DNA of 32,460 nt from Billgrantia kenyensis (GTDB lineage Bacteria > Pseudomonadota > Gammaproteobacteria > Pseudomonadales > Halomonadaceae): the NCBI RefSeq assembly GCF_013697085.1, contig NZ_JACEFT010000035.1:1-32460 (forward strand). The letters are read 5' to 3'. The translations under genes and the position numbers were made by a program. A model generated the notes under the pieces. It did no database searches and was not told where the DNA came from. It saw only the letters and a program-made list of their open reading frames with translations. This document shows positions 6,405 to 13,330 of the stretch, one piece after another (the first letter of the stretch is position 1; each line of letters starts with the position of its first letter).

Positions 6405-8175
6405 CGGAAAAGCGGCTCAGCACCGCGCCGGCGTGGCGCAGGGTATGGCCGTGGGCGCGAGCCTGGGGTGCCTGGGTGGCCATGTAGAAACGGGCCAGTT
6501 CGCTTAGCCCCGTCAGGTAGTCGGGGTCGCCGTCGTCTGTCGTACGGCGGGCTTCGGCGGCCAGCGCCAGGCGGGCCATCTGCCAGGCGCCACAGGCGAT
6601 GCCAAGCATATGTAGCAGGGGTACGGCACCGGCATAGAGCACGGCGGTGTCGGCTTTGTGGGCCAGCAGCCAGTCGGCGCTCTCGTCGAGCAGGGTGGCC
6701 TGGTCGTGGAGCGGCTGCGCCAGGTCGCCGAGCTTGGCATCAGATTCGAGCCGATCGGCCGTCTCGCGGATGTCCGCGATCAGCTCGCGCAGGGTGGCGG
6801 CGTCCTCACGCAGGATCTTGCGCCCCAGCAGGTCGTTGGCCTGAATGCCGGTGGTGCCCTCATAGATGGTGATGACGCGGGCGTCGCGGAACAGCTGGGC
6901 GACCCCGGTCTCCTCGACGAAGCCCATGCCGCCGAACACCTGGATCGCCTCGTCGCAGAGGTCGTTGCCCACCTCGGTACACCAGCCCTTGGCCACCGGC
7001 ATCAGCAGATCGACGTAGCGGCGGTACTTGTCGGCGACTTCGGCCTCGGGGTGGTGGCGGGCGAGGTCGAACCAGCCGGCGGCGCTGTAGAGCAGGCCGC
7101 GCATGGCCATCAGCCGGGCGCGCATCGACACCAGCATGCGCTTGACGTCGGGGTGGACGATGATGGGCTGGCCGACTTCGCCGCTGACGATGTCGCGCCC
7201 CTGCACACGCTCATGGGCGTAGGCGAGGGCGGCCTGATAGGCGCGCTCGCCCAGGGCCAGGCCCTGGATGCCCACGTTGAAGCGGGCCTCGTTCATCATC
7301 ACAAACATGGTGGCCAGGCCCTGGTGCGGCTCGCCGACCAGATAGCCCAGGGCGCCGCCGTCGTCGCCGTAGCTGAGGGTGCAGGTGGGGCTGCCGTGGA
7401 TGCCCATCTTGTGCTCGATGGCGATGCAGCGGATTTCGTTGCGCTGCCCCGGCTCGCCCCGTTCGTCGAGCAGGTACTTGGGCACCAGGAACAGCGACAG
7501 CCCCTTCACCCCCGGCGGGGCGTCGGGCAGCTGGGCCAGTACCAGGTGCACGATGTTGGGGGTGAGCTCGTGCTCGCCGTAGGAGATGAAGATCTTCTGG
7601 CCGAACAGGCGGTAGGCGTCATCGCCCTCGGGCTCGGCGCGCATGCGCGTGGCGGCCAGGTCGGAGCCGGCCTGGGGCTCGGTGAGGTTCATGGTGGCGG
7701 CCCACTCGCCGCTGACGATCTTGTCGAGCCAGGTGGCTTTCTGCGCCTCACTGGCGGCGATCGTCAGCGCCTCGGTCTGGCCCACGTTGAGCTGGGGCAG
7801 CATGGCGAAGGCCATGTTGGCCGAGAACCACATCTCCCACACTGGAGTGGAGACCTGCTTGGGCAGGCCCAGGCCGCCATGCTCAGGCGGCAGCGCGAGG
7901 CCGATCCAGCCGGCCTCGCGGAACTGGTCGTAGGCCGCCTGCCAGCCCTCGGGAGTGACCACTCGCTCGCCTTCCAGGCGGCAGCCCTGCTGGTCGCCGA
8001 CCGGGTTGAGCGGGGCGAGCACGCCGGCGGCGAACTTGCCGGCCTCCTCCAGCACGGCGCTGACCAAGTCCGGCGAGGCGTCCTCGCAGCCGGGCAGCTC
8101 GCCGATCCGCTCGAGACCGGCCAGCTCCTCGAGGATGAACTGCATATCGCGCAGCGGTGCCTGGTAATCAAGCAT
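6391..8175 (-). CDS. Acyl-CoA dehydrogenase, DmdC-like subfamily
   Basis: An FAD enzyme of 594 aa that makes the alpha-beta double bond of an acyl-CoA. At about 600 residues it matches the long subfamily with an extra C-terminal helical domain that includes 3-methylmercaptopropionyl-CoA dehydrogenase (DmdC), rather than the ~380-aa classical enzymes. Visible blocks are GWIGLALPPEHGGLG, MNLTEPQAGSDLAATRM (FAD/substrate loop), EHKMGIHGSPTC and CDEAIQVFGGMGFVEE. The putative catalytic base is Glu439 in IYEGTTGIQANDLLGRK. The start has GGAAAGG just upstream. It is the third gene of the minus-strand operon, 78 nt after the SDR gene. DMSP metabolism is possible but no other dmd gene is present; a short or aryl-propionyl-CoA substrate is equally plausible. 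Confidence 0.9.
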   Translation of the reverse strand: MLDYQAPLRDMQFILEELAGLERIGELPGCEDASPDLVSAVLEEAGKFAAGVLAPLNPVGDQQGCRLEGERVVTPEGWQAAYDQFREAGWIGLALPPEHGGLGLPKQVSTPVWEMWFSANMAFAMLPQLNVGQTEALTIAASEAQKATWLDKIVSGEWAATMNLTEPQAGSDLAATRMRAEPEGDDAYRLFGQKIFISYGEHELTPNIVHLVLAQLPDAPPGVKGLSLFLVPKYLLDERGEPGQRNEIRCIAIEHKMGIHGSPTCTLSYGDDGGALGYLVGEPHQGLATMFVMMNEARFNVGIQGLALGERAYQAALAYAHERVQGRDIVSGEVGQPIIVHPDVKRMLVSMRARLMAMRGLLYSAAGWFDLARHHPEAEVADKYRRYVDLLMPVAKGWCTEVGNDLCDEAIQVFGGMGFVEETGVAQLFRDARVITIYEGTTGIQANDLLGRKILREDAATLRELIADIRETADRLESDAKLGDLAQPLHDQATLLDESADWLLAHKADTAVLYAGAVPLLHMLGIACGAWQMARLALAAEARRTTDDGDPDYLTGLSELARFYMATQAPQARAHGHTLRHAGAVLSRFSAREL

Positions 8176-8203
8176 GGTGGCCTTTCCGTATCTTGCTTTG
8201 TGA

Positions 8204-8254
8204 AAAAGGGAACGCTGATTTATGTCGCGAGCGCAGCAATAAATCAGGTTGCCT
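8204..8254. repeat. Intergenic palindromic repeat
   Basis: A perfect 9-bp inverted repeat (CTGATTTAT at 8215-8223, ATAAATCAG at 8239-8247) is extended outwards by partly matching GGGAAC/GTTGCC ends. It fills the gap between the SDR and acyl-CoA dehydrogenase genes. It could be a short interspersed palindrome, an IS-end remnant or an mRNA processing hairpin. No second copy was seen in the window. Confidence 0.5.
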
Positions 8255-9039
8255 TACCTCGGAGCCATACGAATCGCCCCATCCACCCGAATGGTCTCGC
8301 CGTTGAGCATGGGGTTGTCGACGATATGGCAGGCCAGGCGGGCGAATTCGTCGGGCTCGCCCAGGCGGTTGGGGAAAGGGATGGACGAGGCCAGGGATTG
8401 CTGCGCCTCTTCCGGCAATGCCTCCATCAGCGGGGTCCTGAACAGTCCCGGGGCGATGGTCATGACGCGGATGCCGTGGCGGGCCATCTCCCGGGCGATG
8501 GGCAGGGTCATGGCCACGATGCCGCCCTTGGAGGCTGCATAGGCGGGCTGGCCGATCTGGCCGTCGAAGGCCGCTACCGAGGCGGTGTTGACGATCACTC
8601 CGCGCTCGCCGTCGGCCTGGGGCTCGCCCTTGGCCATGGCGGCGGCTGCCAGGCGCAGCATGTTGAAGGTGCCCAGCAGGTTGATGTTGACGATGCGGGC
8701 AAAGGCATCCAGCGGCAGCGGCTCGCCCTGACGATCGACCACCTTGGCGGGATCGCCGACCCCGGCACAGTTGATCAGCCCGTGCAGGCCGCCGAAGGTG
8801 TCCACGGCCAGCGCCACCACGGCCTGGGCATCGGCCTCGCTGACGACATCGGCGCGGCGGAACAGTGCGCGGTCGGTGGCGCTCCTGGCGTTCAGCTCGC
8901 CCGCCAGCGCTTCGCCGCGCTCGGCATTGAGATCGGCGATCACCACGTTGCCACCGGCGTCGTGCAGGGCGCGGGCGGTGGCTTCTCCCAGCCCCGAAGC
9001 GCCGCCGGTAACGATGAAGGTATTGTCCTGAAACTTCAT
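8254..9039 (-). CDS. SDR-family 3-hydroxyacyl-CoA dehydrogenase
   Basis: A classical short-chain dehydrogenase of 261 aa resembling type-2 3-hydroxyacyl-CoA dehydrogenases, predicted to oxidise 3-hydroxyacyl-CoA to 3-ketoacyl-CoA. It has the NAD-binding TGGASGLG at residues 11-18, Asp36 after beta-2 (favouring NAD over NADP), the NCAG motif at 90-93, and the catalytic set Ser154, Tyr167 and Lys171 (YAASK). The C-terminal RLGEPDEFARL and GETIRVDGAIRM are usual for this group. The start is supported by GAGGAGA 6 nt upstream. It lies 10 nt after the crotonase gene in the same operon and supplies the third beta-oxidation step. Confidence 0.9.
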   Translation of the reverse strand: MKFQDNTFIVTGGASGLGEATARALHDAGGNVVIADLNAERGEALAGELNARSATDRALFRRADVVSEADAQAVVALAVDTFGGLHGLINCAGVGDPAKVVDRQGEPLPLDAFARIVNINLLGTFNMLRLAAAAMAKGEPQADGERGVIVNTASVAAFDGQIGQPAYAASKGGIVAMTLPIAREMARHGIRVMTIAPGLFRTPLMEALPEEAQQSLASSIPFPNRLGEPDEFARLACHIVDNPMLNGETIRVDGAIRMAPR

Positions 9040-9049
9040 GGTGTTCTCC

Positions 9050-9820
9050 TCAGGTGCGCGGACCCTGGCCTTTCTTGGTAAAGAAACTGCCGATGCGCTC
9101 GGCCACCTCGGGGCTGGTCTGGGTCAGAGCGGCGGTGAGCGATTCCACGAACAAGCCGTCGTCGCTGGCCATGTTGTCGATGCGCGAGATGGCGGAGACC
9201 ATGGCCCAGTTGGCCATGGGGGCGTTCTCGGCGATGCGCTCGGCGAGCTGGCGGGCCTTGTCGAGGCTCTCGCCGTCGCCGACCACATAGTGGGAGAGGC
9301 CGAGACGCTGACCTTCCTCGGCCGTCATCACCCGGCCGGTGAGCATCATTTCGCACATGCGGCCTGGGCCGATGATGTTGGAGACCCGTACCGAGGCGCC
9401 GCCGCCGACGAAGATGCCGTGGCGCCCTTCCGGCAGCTGATAGACGGTGCTGGATTCGGCGACCCGGACATGGGTGGCGGTGGCCAGCTCCAGTCCGCCG
9501 CCGATGACGGCGCCCTGCATGGCGGTCACCACCGGCAGGCCGCCGTTCTGCAGGCGATCGAAGATGCGGTGCCAGCCGCGCGAATGCTGCACTACGCCGA
9601 AGGGGTCGCGATGCTGATGTTCGGCGAGGTCCAGACCGGCGCAGAAATGCTTGCCCTCGGCAGCCAGGACGATGACTCGGGCCTCTTCCGGCGTGGCCAC
9701 CAGGGCTTCTTCCAGGGCGCTGAGCAAACGGTCGCTGACGGCGTTACGCTTCTCCGGGCGCGCCAGGGTGATGATGTAGATGGTGTCGTCCAGAGTCGTC
9801 TTGACGAGCGTTTCGGTCAT
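9050..9820 (-). CDS. Enoyl-CoA hydratase (crotonase family)
   Basis: A crotonase-fold protein of 256 aa with both hydratase glutamates: Glu111 in GGGLE and Glu131 in LPEGRHG, spaced 20 residues as in rat mitochondrial enoyl-CoA hydratase (Glu144 and Glu164). The oxyanion-hole segments are KHFCAGLDL and GAVIGGGLE. The ATG at 9820 has GAGG about 7 nt upstream. It is the first gene of a minus-strand operon with the SDR and acyl-CoA dehydrogenase genes. A putative operator (9873-9888) lies in its promoter region. It probably hydrates the enoyl-CoA made by the dehydrogenase; a lyase or isomerase role for an aryl substrate is not excluded. Confidence 0.9.
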   Translation of the reverse strand: MTETLVKTTLDDTIYIITLARPEKRNAVSDRLLSALEEALVATPEEARVIVLAAEGKHFCAGLDLAEHQHRDPFGVVQHSRGWHRIFDRLQNGGLPVVTAMQGAVIGGGLELATATHVRVAESSTVYQLPEGRHGIFVGGGASVRVSNIIGPGRMCEMMLTGRVMTAEEGQRLGLSHYVVGDGESLDKARQLAERIAENAPMANWAMVSAISRIDNMASDDGLFVESLTAALTQTSPEVAERIGSFFTKKGQGPRT

Positions 9821-9872
9821 GTGGGCCTCGGCAATAATCGTCAAGCTGATCGCTTGTTGTTCGAGAATACTG

Positions 9873-9888
9873 TTGTGATCTTAAACAA
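9873..9888. promoter_or_regulatory. Putative operator, copy C (TTGTGA-TCTT-AAACAA)
   Basis: Read on the minus strand it is TTGTTT-AAGATCACAA, matching TTGTTT...AACAA of copies A and B. It lies 53-68 bp before the crotonase start, next to TATTCT, a possible -10, so it probably overlaps the operon's promoter. Confidence 0.45.
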
Positions 9889-9934
9889 TGTGTAGGTTAC
9901 AGCAGTTGCCGAGCCGGGTCATTCCTGCCTTTCT

Positions 9935-9946
9935 TCGACTTTAGTC
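9935..9946 (-). promoter_or_regulatory. GACTAAAGTCGA motif upstream of the crotonase operon
   Basis: On the minus strand this 12-mer is identical to one in the pobR-pobA intergenic region (18066-18077) and differs by one base from one upstream of the second TRAP operon (14120-14131). It lies upstream of the probable promoter of the minus-strand crotonase operon. No second direct repeat at 21-22 bp was found here, so it may be a half site. Confidence 0.35.
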
Positions 9947-9969
9947 TTGCGAGAGGCTGCTGGAGGAGA

Positions 9970-9998
9970 AACGAAAACGGCAGCCCGAGGGCTGCCGT
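9970..9998 (-). terminator. Rho-independent terminator of the vanAB-dctP operon
   Basis: ACGGCAGCCC-GA-GGGCTGCCGT (9977-9998) is a perfect 10-bp stem. On the minus strand it is followed by TTTTCGTTT (9970-9976). It lies 59 nt beyond the stop of the orphan binding-protein gene and closes the three-gene operon. Confidence 0.85.
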
Positions 9999-10057
9999 CA
10001 ACGAAGGGGTTACTTAGCGAATGGGTGGTGGCGAATAGAGTGTGGCGAGTGAAGAAC

Positions 10058-11092
10058 TCAGGCGCGGCACTCGTCCTGTAGCGCGAGGGCGGCTTCGTAG
10101 ATCTCCCTGCCTTCCTCGCCGACTTCCTCCAGGTAGCGTTCGATGGTCTCGTTCAGCACTGGACCCCAGTCGGCATGCTCGAGGGCATTCTCGATGACCA
10201 GGAACTCGTGGCCGGCCTCTTCGGCGTCCTGGCGTCCCTGGCGAATCAGCTCGTCGTAGACCTCGGCGGCGCGCAGCGACCACTCCAGGCCGCTGTGATC
10301 GTCGATCACCTGCTGCAGGTCCTCGGGCAGGCTGTCGTAGGTGCGCTGGTTCATGGTGGCGAACAGCGACAGATCGTAGAGCGGTACCTCGGTGTGATAG
10401 TTGGCCAGCTCGTTGAGGCGGAAGGTCTTCATGCCCTCCCAGTTGAAGCTCAGCCCGTCGACCACGCCGCGCTGCATGGAGGTGAAGACCTCCGGCGCCG
10501 GCATGCCCACGGCCTGGGCGCCGAGCCGGGTGAACATGTCGCCGACCACCGGCGTGGGACGGCGCAGGCGCAGCCCTTCCAGGTCCGCCGGCGTCTCGAT
10601 CAGGCGCTCCTTGGTGTGCAGGTAGCCGGGGCCGGTGGTGAACATGAACAGCGGCCGGGTATCGGAGTACTCCTCGTCGAAGTGCCCCTGCTCATAGAGC
10701 GACTGCAGGATGCATGAGCCCTGGCGGCTGCTGGCCGAGACGCCGGGTAGCTCGACCACCTGGGTCAGCGGGAAGCGCCCGGCATTGTAGCCCTGGGCGG
10801 TGGCGCCGACGTCGGCGATGCCGTTGACCACGCCCTGGTAGGCATTGTCGGCACCGGTGAGGGTGGCGCCGGGGAAGATCTCTACCTGCAGGCGCCCGTC
10901 TGAGGCCTCCTCGACGCTCTCCGCCCAGGCCTGGAAGAGCTCGCGGTCGATCAGCGAACCGCCGGGCCAGACGTGGGCGATGCGCAGGGTGGTGGCCTCG
11001 GCCAGAGCCGGTGTGGCTAGAAGGGCCGCGGTCAGGGCGCCGGTGAGGACGCTCTTCTTGGAAAGGGCGGTCACGCTCTTGCTGGGTGTCAT
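10058..11092 (-). CDS. dctP: Orphan TRAP transporter substrate-binding protein, DctP family (van operon)
   Basis: A periplasmic DctP-type binding protein of 344 aa with signal peptide SVLTGALTAALLATPALAEA. It has the same length as the DctP at 14238-15272 and shares long blocks with it by eye, for example FMFTTGPGYLHT, GMPAPE/DV/IYTS-type sequence before QRGVVDGLSF, and RLNELANYHT. No dctQ or dctM follows: the gene ends at a terminator. It starts 38 nt after vanB, so it is the third gene of vanAB-dctP, and vanillate or a related methoxyaromatic acid is the likely ligand. It may use the permease encoded at 15287-17090. The ATG at 11092 has AGAGGAA upstream and opens the signal peptide. Confidence 0.9.
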   Translation of the reverse strand: MTPSKSVTALSKKSVLTGALTAALLATPALAEATTLRIAHVWPGGSLIDRELFQAWAESVEEASDGRLQVEIFPGATLTGADNAYQGVVNGIADVGATAQGYNAGRFPLTQVVELPGVSASSRQGSCILQSLYEQGHFDEEYSDTRPLFMFTTGPGYLHTKERLIETPADLEGLRLRRPTPVVGDMFTRLGAQAVGMPAPEVFTSMQRGVVDGLSFNWEGMKTFRLNELANYHTEVPLYDLSLFATMNQRTYDSLPEDLQQVIDDHSGLEWSLRAAEVYDELIRQGRQDAEEAGHEFLVIENALEHADWGPVLNETIERYLEEVGEEGREIYEAALALQDECRA

Positions 11093-11130
11093 GGGGGTGT
11101 TCCTCTTGTCGTTGTCGTCATGTGAAGCGC

Positions 11131-12099
11131 CTACAGGTCCAGCACCAGGACCTTGCTCTTGGCCCGCGAGCAGCAGGGAGTGAACTGGTCGTTGGCGGCG
11201 TGCTCGTCGTCGTCCAGGTAGAGGTCGCGGTGGTCGGGCTCGCCCTCCAGCACCCGGGTCAGGCAGGTGCCGCAGACGCCCTGTTCGCAGGAGACCATGA
11301 TCTCGATGCCGTTCTCGGACAGCACCTGGTGCACCGTCTTGTCGGCGGGCACGGTGAAGCTGGCGCCGCTGCTGGCGATCTTGACCTCGAAGCTGCCGTC
11401 GTCCGTGGTGTCGGTCACGGCACCGGCGAAGTACTCGGTGTGCAGCCGATCGCTGGGCCAGCCCGCCGCCTTGCAGGCCGACAGCACCGCCTCGATGAAG
11501 CCGGTGGGGCCGCAGACGTAGACTCGGGCCTCGGGGTCCGGCGTGGCGACCAGCGCCGCGAGGTCGAGCTGCTGTGCCGGCTCGCCGTCGTCGAAGTGGA
11601 AGTGCACCCGCTCGGCGAAGCCGGAGGCGGCGATGCGCTGGCGGAAGGCGGTGCGCTCCGGGGAGCGCGTGCAGTAGTGCAGCTCGAACTCGGCATCGGT
11701 GTGGGCCAAGCGCTCGGCCATGCAGAGAATTGGCGTGATGCCGATGCCGCCGGCCAGCAGCAGGGTGCGACCGGCCGGCTTGAGCGGGAAGTGGTTCTTG
11801 GGCGCGCTGACCTGGATCAGATCGCCCACCTTGATCTCCTCGTGCATGGCCACCGAGCCGCCCCGGGAGGCGGGGTCGCGCAGCACGCCGATCAGGTAGC
11901 GGTCGCGCTCCTCGGGGTGATTGCACAGCGAGTACTGGCGAATCAGGCCGTCTCTCAGCCGTACGTCGATATGAGCGCCGGCGCTGAACGCCGGCAGCGG
12001 CCGACCGTGAGGATCGGCCAGCTCGAAGGTGGCGATGTCCCGGGCCTCGTCGTGGCGCGCCTTGACCTCGACGATCAGCGAGAGGGGAACGCTGCTCAT
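11131..12099 (-). CDS. vanB: Vanillate O-demethylase, oxidoreductase subunit
   Basis: A class IA-type reductase of 322 aa that passes electrons from NAD(P)H to the VanA oxygenase. Domain order is flavin-binding barrel (RQYSL at 54-58), NAD-binding domain (GGIGITP at 117-123, CGPTGF at 196-201) and C-terminal plant-type [2Fe-2S] ferredoxin with Cys271, Cys276, Cys279 and a further Cys at 309/310. Length and layout match VanB. The start codon overlaps the vanA stop by 4 nt (ATGA), showing translational coupling. The enzyme pair turns vanillate into protocatechuate and formaldehyde. Confidence 0.92.
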   Translation of the reverse strand: MSSVPLSLIVEVKARHDEARDIATFELADPHGRPLPAFSAGAHIDVRLRDGLIRQYSLCNHPEERDRYLIGVLRDPASRGGSVAMHEEIKVGDLIQVSAPKNHFPLKPAGRTLLLAGGIGITPILCMAERLAHTDAEFELHYCTRSPERTAFRQRIAASGFAERVHFHFDDGEPAQQLDLAALVATPDPEARVYVCGPTGFIEAVLSACKAAGWPSDRLHTEYFAGAVTDTTDDGSFEVKIASSGASFTVPADKTVHQVLSENGIEIMVSCEQGVCGTCLTRVLEGEPDHRDLYLDDDEHAANDQFTPCCSRAKSKVLVLDL

Positions 12100-13160
12100 G
12101 GCGTGACGCCCTCCCTGGCGGTGCGCTCCTCGGCCAGGATGCGATCGATGATGCGCCTGGCCTGTACGCCGCCGCCGTCGATGTTGAGCTTGAGCAGCTG
12201 ACGCTCAGGATAGCGCAGCAGGTTGCGCTGCTGGGCCTCTAGCATGTCCAGGTCCTCGGCGAAGATCTTGCCCTGACCCTCGCGGATCTTTTCGGTGAGC
12301 TCGCCGTCTTCGGGCTTGAAGTTGCGCGCCATGCCCCAGAAGTACCAGATCGAGGTGTCGGTCTCGGGAGTGATGAAGTCGACCACGATGCTCGATGCCT
12401 TGACCGCCGCCGGGGCGTCGTAGCCGCCATTGCCGGCATGGGCCACGCCCACCTCGATCAGCACGTGGCTCGGCGGGGTGAAGCGGCAAATCTGCCAGCG
12501 ATCCACCGGCACGTCGTCGGCCAGGCCGCAGCCGCGCAGGGCCGCCTGCCAGAAGGGCGGCGCAGGAATGTTCTCCATGTGTCGGCTGGTAATGACCTCG
12601 TCGCCATTCACGGTGGTCTCGGGAGCGGCCTCCTCAATCTCCGGCTGGCCGATGCTGGAGGCGTGCACGTAGGTCTCATGGGTGAGGTCCATGAGGTTGT
12701 CGATCATCAGGCGGTATTCGCAGTGAATGTGATAGAGCCCGCCGCCGTAAGCCCAGTCGGGATTGTTGGCCCAGTGCAGCTCGGGGATCAGGCTCGGGTC
12801 GGCCTGTTCGGGATCCCCCGGCCACAGCCACACGAAACCGTGGCGCTCCTCGACCGGGTAGGCACGAATGCTGGGGAAGCCGCGCACGCGCTGCCCCGGC
12901 ATGCCGGCGCACTTGCCGTCGCAGCCCATCTCCAGGCCGTGGTAGCCGCACACCAGCTTGCCGTCGCGGACGAAGCCCAGCGACAGCGGGGCACCGCGGT
13001 GGGGGCAGAAATCCTCCACCGCGGCAACGCGGCCTTCGTCACCGCGAAATAGTACGATGGGCTCGTTGCAGATGGTGCGTCCCAGCGGCGTGTCCGCGAT
13101 CTCGTCCGGGGTGCAGGCAACGTACCAGGTGTTCTTGGGGAAGGGGGCCTGTTGGCTCAT
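12096..13160 (-). CDS. vanA: Vanillate O-demethylase, Rieske oxygenase subunit
   Basis: The terminal oxygenase of vanillate demethylation, 354 aa, the usual VanA size. The Rieske [2Fe-2S] motif is Cys52-x-His54 with Cys71-x2-His74. The mononuclear iron site is in DNLMDLTHETYVH (His161, His166). The opening FPKNTWYVACTPDEI is typical of VanA. The ATG at 13160 has GAGGAGA 6 nt upstream. It is the first gene of vanAB-dctP, divergent from the GntR gene, with a perfect TTTGGATCCAAA palindrome 72 nt before the start. The formaldehyde produced could be cleared by the gfa/adhC pair at the right end of the window. Another methoxybenzoate substrate is possible but vanillate is the best guess. Confidence 0.93.
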   Translation of the reverse strand: MSQQAPFPKNTWYVACTPDEIADTPLGRTICNEPIVLFRGDEGRVAAVEDFCPHRGAPLSLGFVRDGKLVCGYHGLEMGCDGKCAGMPGQRVRGFPSIRAYPVEERHGFVWLWPGDPEQADPSLIPELHWANNPDWAYGGGLYHIHCEYRLMIDNLMDLTHETYVHASSIGQPEIEEAAPETTVNGDEVITSRHMENIPAPPFWQAALRGCGLADDVPVDRWQICRFTPPSHVLIEVGVAHAGNGGYDAPAAVKASSIVVDFITPETDTSIWYFWGMARNFKPEDGELTEKIREGQGKIFAEDLDMLEAQQRNLLRYPERQLLKLNIDGGGVQARRIIDRILAEERTAREGVTP

Positions 13161-13231
13161 GGTTCTCTCCTCGGCAGGGGCCGGCATGCCGGCGGCGTGA
13201 AGCCGCGCTCGGTCACGGTGGTAATATTGTG

Positions 13232-13243
13232 TTTGGATCCAAA
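13232..13243. promoter_or_regulatory. VanR operator in front of vanA (TTTGGATCCAAA)
   Basis: A perfect 12-bp palindrome. It matches the known Caulobacter VanR operator ATTGGATCCAAT in its central ten bases. It lies in the vanA-vanR divergent region on the vanA side, where a bound repressor would block vanA transcription. Confidence 0.8.
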
Positions 13244-13283
13244 GTAGAGCTTTTCGGCGTTGCATTGGTCAACTTATGCTTTA

Positions 13284-13295
13284 GTTGGATCCATT
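13284..13295. promoter_or_regulatory. Second VanR operator, vanR side (GTTGGATCCATT)
   Basis: It shares the TTGGATCCA core with the first site and matches ATTGGATCCAAT at 10 of 12 positions. Its centre is 52 bp from that of the first site, about five helical turns. It lies 36 nt before the vanR start and suggests autoregulation. Confidence 0.65.
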
Positions 13296-13330
13296 GGTGA
13301 TTTCGAAAGGACAGCAAGGGTGGTGATCGA

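Noticed and set aside
6658..9081. 807-codon plus-strand frame opposite the dehydrogenase and SDR genes
   Set aside because: It spans two recognisable minus-strand genes and their gap and resembles no protein.
245..9820. DMSP demethylation pathway, from the DmdC-like dehydrogenase and crotonase
   Set aside because: No DmdA demethylase or DmdB ligase is present and the crotonase has ordinary hydratase features; kept only as an alternative substrate class.
10058..11926. Single 622-aa minus-strand protein covering the orphan DctP and part of vanB
   Set aside because: The part upstream of 11092 is a wrong-frame reading of vanB; the signal peptide and ribosome site place the real start at 11092.
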